Under the pieces are notes generated by a model, which worked only from the letters and a program-made list of their open reading frames with translations, searched no databases and was not told where the DNA came from. This document shows positions 15,424 to 24,324 of a DNA stretch of 64,000 nucleotides, one piece after another. Made by a program: the position numbers and the translations under genes. The first letter of the stretch is position 1. Each line of letters starts with the position of its first letter. Source of the DNA: a bacterium (lineage in GTDB: Bacteria; Armatimonadota; Zipacnadia; Zipacnadales; UBA11051); assembly GCA_021372615.1 (NCBI GenBank), contig JAJFUB010000143.1:1-64000 (forward strand), given 5' to 3'.

Positions 15424-15819
15424 ATGAGCGACAAGCGCAGAGTACTGCTGGTAGATGATGATGTGGACTTCCTGGAGGCCAACCGTGTGGCCCTGGAGGC
15501 CCGGGGGTTCGAGGTGCTGACCGCCTCCGACTCGCGCCATGGTGTCGAAGTCGCCACCAGGGAGCATCCCGACCTCATCATCATGGACCTGATGATGGAG
15601 CGGCTCTATGCGGGCTTCTCGGCCGTGCAGGCCCTGGCGGCCCACGAGGCGACCGCGGAGATCCCCGTCATCATGGTGTCGGCCGTGACCACCGAGACCG
15701 GGTTCCGCGTGGACGACAAGGAGCAGCGGCCGGAGTGGCTGCGGGTCGTCGAGTTCATCAACAAGCCGATCGATCCCCTGGCGCTGGCGGACAAGGCCAG
15801 CGCCATCGTGGGTGCCTAG
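15424..15819 (+). CDS. Single-domain (REC-only) response regulator
   Basis: A 131-residue receiver domain with the acidic pocket DDD (11-13), phospho-acceptor Asp55 in LIIMDLMME, the Ser in IMVSAV and the Lys in FINKPID (about 115). There is no output domain. It may relay phosphate to another protein, compete as a sink, or act by protein contact. An insertion between beta4 and alpha4 (ETGFRVDDKEQRPEW) is longer than usual. Its place after the kinase gene makes it the cognate partner. Confidence 0.92.
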   Translation: MSDKRRVLLVDDDVDFLEANRVALEARGFEVLTASDSRHGVEVATREHPDLIIMDLMMERLYAGFSAVQALAAHEATAEIPVIMVSAVTTETGFRVDDKEQRPEWLRVVEFINKPIDPLALADKASAIVGA

Positions 15820-15880
15820 TAGCCACAGCAGTACGGTCGCGCCCGCCCCGCCCGCGGCGCGCACAGAGAGGATTCCGGAG

Positions 15881-17776
15881 ATGACCGCTCAGCAGAGCTT
15901 GCAGCAACTGGTGGAGGCCGTCGCACCCCAGGTCCAGGCGCGGGCCGGCAAGATCGAGGTCTTGTTGGGCATCGCCACCTGCTCGCTGGCCGGAGGCGCC
16001 GACAAGACCCTCACGGCCCTGCAGGAAGCCCTGGACGCCAGCAGCGTGAAGGACCGCCTCGACTTCCGGCAGGTCGGATGTGTGGGCCGGTGCAGCCTCG
16101 AGCCGCTGCTGGAGATCCGCCGCCCCGGCGAGCCGCCGCGCCTGTACGTCCAGGTGGACGCCGAGCGCGCCCGCGAGATCGTCAAGCGCGATCTGGGCGG
16201 CGGCGAGGCCATCCGCGAGTGGCTGATTGACGGCGGCGAGACGCCGTCCGTCGCCCCGGCCGGCGAAGACGAGATCATCAACCGCTTCACGCGCGATTAC
16301 CCGCACCTGGACTTCTTCAGCCGGCAGTTCCGCGTGGCCCTGCGCAACGTCGGCCGCATTGACCCCGAGAGCCTCGATGACGCCCTGTCGGTCGGCGCAT
16401 ACGCCGGGCTGGCCAAGGCGCTCGACGAGATAGCCCCGGACGAGGTCATCGCCACGATCAAGGCCTCCGGCCTGCGCGGTCGGGGCGGCGCGGGCTTCCC
16501 CACGGGCATGAAGTGGGAATTCACCCGCAAGGCTGCTGGCGACCTGAAGTTCGTCGTCTGCAACGCTGACGAGGGCGACCCGGGCGCCTTCATGGACCGC
16601 AGCACACTGGAGGGCGACCCCCATGCGGTGCTGGAGGCCATGGCCATCGCCGGGCACGCCATCGGCGCCAACCAGGGCTACATCTACGTCCGCGCTGAGT
16701 ACCCGCTGGCCGTCAAGCGCCTGAACATCGCGCTGGCCCAGGCCCGCGAGCGCGGCCTGCTGGGCCCGAAGGTGCTGGGCACCGACTTCGCCTTTGACAT
16801 CGAGCTGCGGCTGGGCGCCGGGGCCTTCGTGTGTGGTGAGGAGACGGCACTGCTGGCCTCCATCGAGGGCAAGCGCGGCATGCCGCGCCCGCGCCCGCCG
16901 TTCCCGGCCAACAAGGGCCTGTGGGGCAAGCCGACGGTCATCAACAACGTCGAGACCCTCGCCAGCATCGCGCCGATCATCCTCAAGGGCGCCGAGTGGT
17001 ATGCCTCCATCGGGACCGAGACCTCCAAGGGCACGAAGGTATTCGCCCTGGCCGGCAATGTGGTCAACACCGGCCTGGTGGAAGTCCCGATGGGCATGAC
17101 GCTGCGCGAGATCATCTTCGACATCGGCGGCGGCATTCCCGGCGGCCGGCAGTTCAAGGCCGCGCAGACGGGCGGACCCTCCGGTGGCTGCCTGCCGGCG
17201 GAGTATCTGGACACCCCCATTGACTACGAGTCGCTGCGCGCAGCCGGAGCCATCATGGGCTCGGGCGGCCTCATCGTCATGGACGACGGCAACTGCATGG
17301 TGGACATCGCCCGCTTCTTCCTGACCTTCACCCAGGACGAGAGCTGCGGCAAGTGCACCCCGTGCCGCGAGGGCACGATGCGCATGCTCGAGATCATGAA
17401 GCGCATCACCTCCGGCCGCGGCGAGGAGCGCGACTACGAGCGGCTTGAGCGCCTGGGCAAAGCCTGCACGCGCGGCGCGCTGTGCGGCCTGGGGCAGACC
17501 GCCCCCAACCCGGTGCTGAGCACGCTCCGCCACTTCAAGGACGAGTACGAGGCGCATATCAACGAGGGGCGCTGCCCCGCCCACAAGTGCGCGGCGCTCG
17601 TGCACTATGTCATTGACCCCGAGAAGTGCGTGGGCTGCGGTCTGTGCCGGCGCAACTGCCCGGTGAGTTGCATCAACGGCGAGCCGCGCCAGCCGCACGT
17701 CATTGACGACCAGGCGTGCGTGCGCTGCGGCACGTGCTTCGACGTCTGCCGCTTCGGCGCGATCCGGCGCGACTAG
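15881..17776 (+). CDS. hydB: NuoF-like flavin subunit of bifurcating hydrogenase (HydB)
   Basis: 631 residues. It has an N-terminal thioredoxin-like domain (about 1-100), then the FMN/NAD-binding core with GLRGRGGAGFPTG (about 196-208), the SLBB-type domain, the NuoF [4Fe-4S] site SCGKCTPCREG (about 488-498) and a C-terminal 2x[4Fe-4S] ferredoxin (about 580-628). The N-terminal domain shows only three plain ligands (C34, C67, C71) instead of four, so its [2Fe-2S] cluster may be absent or unusual. The ATG at 15881 is chosen over an upstream alternative overlapping the regulator stop, because the first domain begins there and GAGAGG precedes it. The flavin site is where NAD(P)H and ferredoxin electrons bifurcate. 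Confidence 0.93.
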   Translation: MTAQQSLQQLVEAVAPQVQARAGKIEVLLGIATCSLAGGADKTLTALQEALDASSVKDRLDFRQVGCVGRCSLEPLLEIRRPGEPPRLYVQVDAERAREIVKRDLGGGEAIREWLIDGGETPSVAPAGEDEIINRFTRDYPHLDFFSRQFRVALRNVGRIDPESLDDALSVGAYAGLAKALDEIAPDEVIATIKASGLRGRGGAGFPTGMKWEFTRKAAGDLKFVVCNADEGDPGAFMDRSTLEGDPHAVLEAMAIAGHAIGANQGYIYVRAEYPLAVKRLNIALAQARERGLLGPKVLGTDFAFDIELRLGAGAFVCGEETALLASIEGKRGMPRPRPPFPANKGLWGKPTVINNVETLASIAPIILKGAEWYASIGTETSKGTKVFALAGNVVNTGLVEVPMGMTLREIIFDIGGGIPGGRQFKAAQTGGPSGGCLPAEYLDTPIDYESLRAAGAIMGSGGLIVMDDGNCMVDIARFFLTFTQDESCGKCTPCREGTMRMLEIMKRITSGRGEERDYERLERLGKACTRGALCGLGQTAPNPVLSTLRHFKDEYEAHINEGRCPAHKCAALVHYVIDPEKCVGCGLCRRNCPVSCINGEPRQPHVIDDQACVRCGTCFDVCRFGAIRRD

Positions 17777-17802
17777 GCGCACCACGCAGATGATGTTGAC
17801 AG

Positions 17803-17827
17803 CGGGCTGGCCTTCGGAGCCAGCCCG
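17803..17827 (+). terminator. Possible terminator hairpin after hydB
   Basis: Nine-bp perfect stem CGGGCTGGC / GCCAGCCCG with loop CTTCGGA, followed by TTGCGTTGT. It is 26 bp past the hydB stop. The T tract is poor, so it may only attenuate read-through into the downstream kinase and hydE. Confidence 0.45.
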
Positions 17828-17954
17828 TTGCGTTGTCGGCGGCCCTTGCCAGTGGGGAGGGGAAGCAACAGGTGGCGAGGAAGGGGCCAGGCCAGGGACC
17901 CTCTGATCTACACCGGGTCACAAGCCCACTGCGCCGGCGCCGCAGGGATGCACG

Positions 17955-19553
17955 ATGCCAGAAGCTACCGCCAGCACAGCCCAAGTGACCCCCGTCCCGG
18001 CGCCGTCGGCGGCACGCCCCACGCACCAGATTCTGGTGCTGGATGACGAGTCCGGGATCCGGCGCGGCTGCCAGCGCGTGCTCGTCGCCGAGGGGCACGA
18101 GGTCTACAGCGTCGAGTCGGTGGAGCAGGCCCTGGAGACGCTGCGCCAGCATCCCGACATCGAGGTCGCGCTGGTGGACCTGCGGATGCCCGGCGGCCCG
18201 CCTGAGGCGCCGGACATGGGCGGGATGACCTTCCTGGCCGCCGCCCGCGACGAAGCCCCGCTGCTGGTGTGCAACGTCATCACGGCCTACGCGACCATCG
18301 AGACGGCCATGGAGGGGAGCCGGCGCGGGGCCTACGACTTCCTCGCCAAACCCTTCACCCCCGACGACCTGCTGCGACTGGTGAACAAGTCCCTGGAGCG
18401 GTCGCGCCTGCTGCGCGACCACCAGCGACTGGTATCCGAGCGCGAACGGCGCCTGCTGCAGCTCGCTACCGAGCAGAGCCGCCTGCGCGGCATCGTCAAC
18501 TCCATGGCCGACGCCGTGCTGGTATGCAACGCCGACGACGAGCTGGTCCTCTACAACCCGGCGGCGCTGCGCGTCATGCCCGCCCTGGCGCCCGGGCGGG
18601 AAGCCTATCCCCTCGCTGAGGTGCTGCAGTCCCCCGAACTGCTCGAACTAGTCCACGAGGCGGAGGCGAGTCACGGCCGCCTGTCGCGCGAGATCCAGTT
18701 GCCGGAGGCCCTGGGCGCCCAGTGGGTCTTGGCCAACGTGGCCCCGGTGGCCGAGGAGCAGGGCGCAACCTTCCTGGGCACTGTGACCGTGCTGCGCGAC
18801 ATCACCGAGCTGCGGCGCGTCGAGCAGGTGAAGGCGCAATTCGTCAACATGGTGGCGCACGAGCTGCGGGCGCCCCTGTCGGCCATTGATGGCTACTTGT
18901 CGGTGCTGTACGAGGGCCTTGTGCCCTCGGTGGCCAAGCAGCGGGAGATGATCGGGCGGTCGCGCCAGCGGCTGCGCGCCCTACTCGACCTGGTGAGCGA
19001 CCTGCTCGACGTGGCCCGCATGGAGGCCGGAACGGTGCGGCGGCAGATCCAGCCCCAGGAACCGGCGGCCATTGTGGGCGACGTGGTCGAACTGATGGCG
19101 CCCTCGGCCGCGCAGGCTCAGGTGCGGCTGGAGAACCAGGTGCCGGCGGGCCTCCCGCGCATCGAGGCCGACCGCGAGGAGTTGGTCCGGCTCTTCACCA
19201 ACCTGCTGAGTAATGCCATCAAGTACAACCGGCCGGGCGGGATGGTCAAGGCGTATGCCGTGGCCGAGGGGCCGTATGTCCGCTTTGATGTGGCCGACAC
19301 CGGCGTAGGCATCAGCCCCGAGGGTCTGCAGTCGCTGTTCTCCGAGTTCTTCCGGGAGAAGCGCCGCGAGACCGCGCAGGTCACGGGCACCGGCCTGGGC
19401 CTGAGCATCGTCAAGCGCATCGTGGACTTCTACCATGGGCGGATTGACGTGAAGTCCAGGGAGAACGAGGGGTCCACGTTCAGCGTCTGGCTGCCCCAGC
19501 AGCACGACTCGTCAACGCAGGCGGGCGAGGCCGCCACGGGTGACGCGACATGA
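17955..19553 (+). CDS. REC-PAS-histidine kinase hybrid
   Basis: A soluble protein of 532 residues. It has a Pro/Ala-rich start, a receiver domain (about 25-145, phospho-Asp75 in VALVDLRMPGG), a linker, a PAS domain (about 175-290 with GIVNSMADAVLVCNADDELVLYNP-like sequence), HisKA (VAHELRAP, His about 301) and an ATPase with LFTNLLSNAIKYN and GTGLGLSIV. The receiver has an inserted loop after the phospho-site (GGPPEAPDMGG). It may take phosphate from the membrane kinase at 14258-15400 and combine it with an internal PAS signal. Its stop overlaps the hydE start (ATGA), which ties it to hydrogenase maturation. Confidence 0.92.
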   Translation: MPEATASTAQVTPVPAPSAARPTHQILVLDDESGIRRGCQRVLVAEGHEVYSVESVEQALETLRQHPDIEVALVDLRMPGGPPEAPDMGGMTFLAAARDEAPLLVCNVITAYATIETAMEGSRRGAYDFLAKPFTPDDLLRLVNKSLERSRLLRDHQRLVSERERRLLQLATEQSRLRGIVNSMADAVLVCNADDELVLYNPAALRVMPALAPGREAYPLAEVLQSPELLELVHEAEASHGRLSREIQLPEALGAQWVLANVAPVAEEQGATFLGTVTVLRDITELRRVEQVKAQFVNMVAHELRAPLSAIDGYLSVLYEGLVPSVAKQREMIGRSRQRLRALLDLVSDLLDVARMEAGTVRRQIQPQEPAAIVGDVVELMAPSAAQAQVRLENQVPAGLPRIEADREELVRLFTNLLSNAIKYNRPGGMVKAYAVAEGPYVRFDVADTGVGISPEGLQSLFSEFFREKRRETAQVTGTGLGLSIVKRIVDFYHGRIDVKSRENEGSTFSVWLPQQHDSSTQAGEAATGDAT

Positions 19554-20563
19554 CGCCCATGACTGACCGGGAGCTGCGCGAACTGGTTGTGGCGGAGGGG
19601 CCGGCGGCGGCGGAGCTGCGCGCCGAGGCCGACCGGGTGCGCCGCGAGACCGTCGGCGACGACGTCTACCTGCGGGGGATTGTCGAGTTCTCCAGCCACT
19701 GTCGGTGCGACTGCGAATACTGCGGCCTGCGTATCAGCCACCGTGATCTCGCGCGGTTCCGCATGACCCCGGCGCAGGTGGTGACGGCGTGCCGCGACAT
19801 CGCCCGGTTCGGGTTCGGCACGGTCGTGCTGCAGTCCGGCGAGGATCCCTGGTGGACAACGCGCCGCGTGGCGGATCTGGTGACAGCCATCAAGGAGGAG
19901 ACACCGCTGGCGGTGACGCTGTCGCTGGGCGAGCGGGACACGTCGGACTACCGCCGGTGGCGCGAGGCCGGGGCGGACCGGTACCTGCTCAAGCACGAGA
20001 CGGCGAACCGCGAGCTGTACGAGCGGCTGCACCCCGGCGCTTCGTACGACCGGCGTCTGGCCTGCCAGGACGCGCTGTTTGACCTGGGCTACCAGGTCGG
20101 CTCCGGCTGCATCGTGGGCCTGCCGGGGCAGACGCCTGACGTCCTGGTGGAGGACCTGCGGCTGATCGAATCGCGCGGCTACCACATGTGCGGCCTGGGG
20201 CCACTGATCCCCCACCCGGCCACGCCACTGGGGGCGGTACCCGTCGGGTCGGTCGAGACGAGCCTGAACATGATGGCGCTGGTCCGGCTGCTGGTGCCCG
20301 ATATCATGTTGCCAGCCACCACGGCGCTGGAGACCGCCGAGCCCGGAGCGCGCGTGCGCGCCCTGCAGGGCGGGGCCAACATCCTCATGCCCAACCTCAC
20401 CCCCCGCCGGTTCGCCAGCTTCTACGACATCTACCCCGGCAAGAAGGCACCCCAGCTCACCCTCGCTCAGGAAGTCGAGCGGACGCTGGCGATCGCGCGG
20501 GCCGCTGGCCGGCCGGTCGGGTCCGGGCCCGGTCACAGCCGGCGCACTTCCTCAGGGACCTGA
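19550..20563 (+). CDS. hydE: [FeFe]-hydrogenase maturase HydE (radical SAM)
   Basis: The 337-residue protein has the radical SAM CxxxCxxC motif at C51, C55 and C58 (CRCDCEYC), the position and context typical of HydE. The family segments LQSGEDPWW, SLGERD and YLLKHET follow, and the LGPLIPHPATPL segment is characteristic. HydE acts on the organometallic precursor made by HydG during synthesis of the two-iron subcluster. The start overlaps the upstream kinase stop by 4 bp. hydG and hydF are not in this window. The additional Cys53 between the cluster ligands is unusual. Confidence 0.9.
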   Translation: MTPMTDRELRELVVAEGPAAAELRAEADRVRRETVGDDVYLRGIVEFSSHCRCDCEYCGLRISHRDLARFRMTPAQVVTACRDIARFGFGTVVLQSGEDPWWTTRRVADLVTAIKEETPLAVTLSLGERDTSDYRRWREAGADRYLLKHETANRELYERLHPGASYDRRLACQDALFDLGYQVGSGCIVGLPGQTPDVLVEDLRLIESRGYHMCGLGPLIPHPATPLGAVPVGSVETSLNMMALVRLLVPDIMLPATTALETAEPGARVRALQGGANILMPNLTPRRFASFYDIYPGKKAPQLTLAQEVERTLAIARAAGRPVGSGPGHSRRTSSGT

Positions 20564-20861
20564 AACCAATCGCGCGTTCGGCTGTCCAAGAAGGCAGCCA
20601 GGACGACCTCAGGGGCGCGAGAGCCGTATCCAGGGCAAGAAACTGCGTTGTAATTCGCTGTCGTTTGTGATAACGTGTGCGTTTTGAGGGTGGAGCGTCG
20701 CCATCTGCGCCGGCACTCAGGGAAACTAGGACACCTGTGAGCCCAACAGATGATGCCGTCCCTCCCTTGAATAGGCTGGCGGGTCGAGACAGCCGGCTCG
20801 TCGGCCTGGTGTGTGCGGTAGGCAGCTTGAGACAAAGCACAAGTGATGGGAGGCGTACGAC
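20564..20861. other. Intergenic stretch, nothing firmly identified
   Basis: About 300 bp between hydE and the beta-barrel gene. It contains TTGTAA and TAACGT at 17-base spacing near 20648-20676, a weak promoter candidate, and GGGAGGCG before the ATG at 20862. No riboswitch class could be matched and no ORF with family features was seen. Confidence 0.4.
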
Positions 20862-21719
20862 ATGAAGTCGCGATTGGTTGTAGCCGTACTCGTCTGTGTC
20901 GTGCTGGCCAGCGGTGTGTGGGCGCAGCAGATTGCTAGCGTCTCGACGCGGGCCATTGGGATGGGTGGCGCTGGCATTGCCGTAGCCGATGACGCCGCTG
21001 CCTGGTTCCAGAACCCGGCCGGTCTGGCCACGCTCGGCGTGCCGGTCAAGGAAGGCAACGAGTACGGGAATGACCTGTACTTCGCCTATGCCAGCGCTGG
21101 CGACTTCGATGGCTGGGGCCTGAGTTGGTCCGGCTGGAAGCCGTCCGAGCGGCTCGGCTTCGGCGCGGGCTACGCCTCGGCGGATGACCTGGCCGACGTC
21201 TTTGGCGCCGGCTTTGGCGCTGGCCTCAAGGACATCCCGCTGAGCGCGGGCATCAATGTCGCGTCCGTGGACCCCGATGGTGGCGACGAGCACACCATCC
21301 TGAACCTCGGCCTGCTCTACAAGTTGGACCTGGGCGAGGGCAAGGACCCGCTGCGCCTCGGCCTGACCGTTGTCGACCTCGCGGACGAGTTCGAAGTCGG
21401 CCCGTTCTGGAATGCCGGTCTCGCCTGGAAGCCCGTTGCTGACCTCCTGATCGCGGTTGACGTCTGCGATCTCACCGAAGAGATGGGCGACGCCACGATC
21501 AGCGGCGGCGCGGAGTACAGCTTCGGCGAGGCCAAGGAGTGGAAGCTGCGCGCTGGTCTGCTCGACACGAGCACCGTCGCCGGCCTGATGGGCGGCGACG
21601 ACGAGCACAAGTTCACCGCCGGTGTTGGCTACCAGGCCAAGAACTGGCGCGCGGACTTCGGCTATCTCGACATCGAGCCGGACGCGCTGTGGACCCTCGG
21701 CGTGGGCGTGAACCTGTAG
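20862..21719 (+). CDS. Predicted outer-membrane beta-barrel protein (PorV/UPF0164-like)
   Basis: 285 residues with a signal peptide (MKSRLVVAVLVCVVLASGVWAQ), then ARAIGMGGAGIAVADDAAAWFQNPAG-like sequence (about 30-55). Proteins of the PorV/FadL-like group open with this AxGMGGA...D..A...NPA pattern. The rest alternates short amphipathic strands with Gly/Asp turns and ends in a strand (TLGVGVNL). This supports a diderm envelope. It has its own terminator and good spacing to a GGGAGG ribosome-binding site. Transport or scaffold role unknown. Confidence 0.8.
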   Translation: MKSRLVVAVLVCVVLASGVWAQQIASVSTRAIGMGGAGIAVADDAAAWFQNPAGLATLGVPVKEGNEYGNDLYFAYASAGDFDGWGLSWSGWKPSERLGFGAGYASADDLADVFGAGFGAGLKDIPLSAGINVASVDPDGGDEHTILNLGLLYKLDLGEGKDPLRLGLTVVDLADEFEVGPFWNAGLAWKPVADLLIAVDVCDLTEEMGDATISGGAEYSFGEAKEWKLRAGLLDTSTVAGLMGGDDEHKFTAGVGYQAKNWRADFGYLDIEPDALWTLGVGVNL

Positions 21720-21744
21720 TTCAACCTGGACTCACCAAGTGAAA

Positions 21745-21779
21745 GCAGGGCCGCTCGCTGTCAGCGGCCCTGCTTTTTT
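21745..21779 (+). terminator. Intrinsic terminator of the beta-barrel gene
   Basis: Eleven-bp perfect stem GCAGGGCCGCT / AGCGGCCCTGC, loop of 7, followed by six T. It begins 26 bp past the stop and lies 19 bp before the convergent oxidoreductase gene. Confidence 0.92.
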
Positions 21780-21797
21780 GTGCGCTGCCGGGGACCG

Positions 21798-22727
21798 TCA
21801 GCCGGCCAGCAGCCGACTGCACTCCAGGCACAGAGCCAGGGTGCTGCGCCCGGTGGCCAGATCGCACTGCGGCCCGCCGGCGCCCAGGATCTCATCCAGG
21901 AAACTCTCGGCGTCCTCGTCCTGGGAGGTGTCTGGCGGGGGGGTCATCTCACCGGTCTCGCCCCCCTCATTGACCGTCACGATCAGCCCGCCCTCGCTGT
22001 TGAAGCCCACCCAGCCGTCGCTGGTCACGATCGTGCCCATGTACGAGGGCTTGTCGGCAAAGCCCATGGCGAACTCTACTGTGCCCACGAGCCCGCCCTG
22101 CCATTGCATCATCACCGTCGCCCAGACTTGGCCGTCCCGCTCGGCACCATGGGCGTCCAGGCCGTCCGGGTCGCCGAAGAAGTCCACGAACTGGTCAATG
22201 AAGTGGATGTGCAGCGCACAGAACATGTCGCCCCGCAACTCGGGCTGCACGTACCAGCCCGCGCCACCGTAGTAGCGGTAGTAGGCCGCCCGCGGCTCGC
22301 CCAGACCCTGCAGCGCCTCCTTCATCGTGCGGTGCAGGCTCTCGGCGCGCGGGGTCAGGGCGTGGTGGAGGATCAGGCCCCGGGAACGCGCCAGGTTGAC
22401 CAACTCGTCGTACTGGGCGAGCGAGTTGGTCAGCGGGTACTCGCACAGGACGTGCTTGCCGGCGAGCAGCGCCTGCTTCACGTGGGCGTAGTGCAGCGTG
22501 TTGGGCACGCTGATGACGACGGCATCCACGTCCGGGTCGCTGGCGATGTCCTCAGCGTGGGCCACCAGACGGATGTCCTTCTCGGGCACCGCCTCGGCCA
22601 GCCGGCGGATGTCGCGAGCGCAGGCCACCGTGACCGTCGAGCGGGCGTTCACGAAGAACTGCTGCACCCGTCGCTTGCCCATGCCCCCGGACGCGCCGAT
22701 GACACCCACTCGCACCTGCTCACTCAT
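21798..22727 (-). CDS. Gfo/Idh/MocA family oxidoreductase
   Basis: 309 residues starting MSEQVRVGVIGASGGMGKRR, a Rossmann dinucleotide-binding start, then AVVISVPNTLH and KHVLCEYPLTNS (about 85-110), the conserved E(K/Y)P segment of the family. The substrate domain contains HIHFIDQFVDFFG with two His. The ATG at 22727 is preceded by GGGAGGT and begins the Rossmann fold; 57 further upstream codons are discarded. Members oxidise or epimerise sugars and inositols with NAD(P). It is divergent from a second family member at 23214. Confidence 0.88.
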   Translation of the reverse strand: MSEQVRVGVIGASGGMGKRRVQQFFVNARSTVTVACARDIRRLAEAVPEKDIRLVAHAEDIASDPDVDAVVISVPNTLHYAHVKQALLAGKHVLCEYPLTNSLAQYDELVNLARSRGLILHHALTPRAESLHRTMKEALQGLGEPRAAYYRYYGGAGWYVQPELRGDMFCALHIHFIDQFVDFFGDPDGLDAHGAERDGQVWATVMMQWQGGLVGTVEFAMGFADKPSYMGTIVTSDGWVGFNSEGGLIVTVNEGGETGEMTPPPDTSQDEDAESFLDEILGAGGPQCDLATGRSTLALCLECSRLLAG

Positions 22728-23213
22728 CTGCCGTACCTCCCTTCGCACCCAGAGGCGGAGCATTTCCACCGCCTGGCTAAGTCCACCTCTCACGGCGCCC
22801 AGGTCGTCCCCGAACACACCTCTACCGGCCCACTGCGGGCCGTGGTGACCGCCCTCCCGGCACAGACTTTTATGACATCGCGTTTCATATTTCGCCACAC
22901 TGGGTAAAGTATGTTCGATTGACAGATTAGACGCACATTCGCATAATCACACCGTAGCACCCATAGGTCAGGCTAACATGGCCCTTCGGGGGGCCATTGA
23001 AGCCGGGTCAGCCGATGCGACCACCCCCCGGGACGCGTGCTGATCCGTTTTTTTTGCCCTCGTGCCGAAGAATATAACGTAACTATACAGCAGTGTACCT
23101 AGGCACTGCCCCACCCACTTCCCACCCCCCGTACGCCTAACGCAGGTCAGCCCCGCCCCCTTGCGGAATGGACACCCATCGTCCCTATACACACGTGCGC
23201 CAGGAGCCCCATT
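22728..23213. other. Divergent intergenic region, partly AT-rich, with long leader
   Basis: This 486-bp spacer between two divergent oxidoreductase genes contains a strong promoter (22919-22947), a hairpin (ATGGCCC 22978-22984 with GGGCCAT 22991-22997), a run of eight T (23048-23055) and an AT-rich patch around 23069-23090. No ORF is convincing. The leader of about 260 bases before 23214 is long enough for control but I cannot match it to a known riboswitch. Confidence 0.5.
22919..22947 (+). promoter_or_regulatory. Predicted sigma70-type promoter for the 23214 oxidoreductase
   Basis: TTGACA (22919-22924), 17-base spacer, CATAAT (22942-22947), one base from consensus overall. The predicted start near 22954 leaves about 260 bases of untranslated leader. 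Confidence 0.65.
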
Positions 23214-24314
23214 GTGTCCCAGCTCAAGTTCGGCGTCGTCGGCGCCGCCGGCCGTGGCGCCAGCTTCTTCAGCGCCATCAACGGCAACCCCCATGCCCGC
23301 GTCGAGGCCCTGTGCGACCTCAACGAGCCAGGCCTGGCCGACACTGCCGCCCGCGTCGGCGTTACCCAGACCTACACCGACTGCGCCCAGATGCTCGACG
23401 AAGCCGGCCTGGACGCCGTCATCGTCGGCACTCCGATGCCGCTGCACGCCTCACAGGCGGTGATGGCGCTGGAGCGCGGCGTCCATGTCATGTCCGAGGT
23501 GCCCGCGTGCGTGTCGGTGGAGGAGGCGCGCCAGCTCGTGGCGGCCGTGCGCGCGAGCAGGGCCACGTACATGATGGCCGAGAACTACTGCTACATGCGG
23601 CCCAATGTACTGGTGAAGGCCATCGCCCGCGCCGGGCTGTTCGGCGAGATGTACTTTGGCGAGGGCGAGTACCTCCACGAACTAAAGGGCCTCAACGAGA
23701 TCACCACCTGGCGGCGCAAGTGGCAGACGGGGATCAATGGCTGCACCTACCCGACCCACAGCCTCGGGCCGGTGCTGCAGTGGATGGACGAGCGCGTCAC
23801 CAGCGTGATGTGCACGGGCTCTGGCCACCACTACCGCGACCCGCGCGGAGACGAGTATGAGAACGAGGACAGCATCACGATGCTGTGCCGCACCTCGGGC
23901 GGCGGGCTGATCCAGATCCGCGTGGACATGCTGTCGAACCGCCCGCACAACATGACCTACTACTCACTACAGGGGACGACGGGATGCTACGAGGCGGCGC
24001 GCGGACTGGGCGACCAACCGAAGATCTGGCTGGCCGACCGGTCTGAGAAGGTGGAGTGGCTACCCCTGGAGAGCCTGGCCGAGGAGTTCCTGCCCCAGGA
24101 GTGGCTGCACCCGACCGAGGCGCAACTGCAGGCCGGGCATGGCGGCGGAGACTACCTGGAGGTGCAGGACTTCGTGCGCAGCATCCGCGAGAGCACGCCG
24201 CCCCCCATCGGCATCCATGAGGCCCTGGACATGACGCTGCCGGGGCTGGTCAGCCAGCAGTCCATCGCACAGGGCGGGGTGTGGGTGGCGGTGCCGGACT
24301 CGAGGCAGTGGTAG
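23214..24314 (+). CDS. Gfo/Idh/MocA family oxidoreductase
   Basis: 366 residues. It starts with a GTG behind AGGAG (7-base gap) and gives MSQLKFGVVGAAGRGASFFSA, a dinucleotide-binding start. The conserved HVMSEVPACVSVEEA segment (about 84-98) stands where the EKP motif normally is. The substrate domain has TYPTHSLGPVLQWM and GSGHHYRDPRGDEY. The length and arrangement match secreted-glycan-associated dehydrogenases or alpha-N-acetylgalactosaminidase-like relatives. It is only about 35% similar by eye to the neighbour at 21798, so not a recent duplicate. Confidence 0.88.
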   Translation: MSQLKFGVVGAAGRGASFFSAINGNPHARVEALCDLNEPGLADTAARVGVTQTYTDCAQMLDEAGLDAVIVGTPMPLHASQAVMALERGVHVMSEVPACVSVEEARQLVAAVRASRATYMMAENYCYMRPNVLVKAIARAGLFGEMYFGEGEYLHELKGLNEITTWRRKWQTGINGCTYPTHSLGPVLQWMDERVTSVMCTGSGHHYRDPRGDEYENEDSITMLCRTSGGGLIQIRVDMLSNRPHNMTYYSLQGTTGCYEAARGLGDQPKIWLADRSEKVEWLPLESLAEEFLPQEWLHPTEAQLQAGHGGGDYLEVQDFVRSIRESTPPPIGIHEALDMTLPGLVSQQSIAQGGVWVAVPDSRQW

Positions 24315-24324
24315 GGGGGGAAGC

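Noticed and set aside
20564-20861. Possible riboswitch before the beta-barrel gene
   Set aside because: Short matches to GEMM-like and cobalamin-like segments did not extend to a full consensus.
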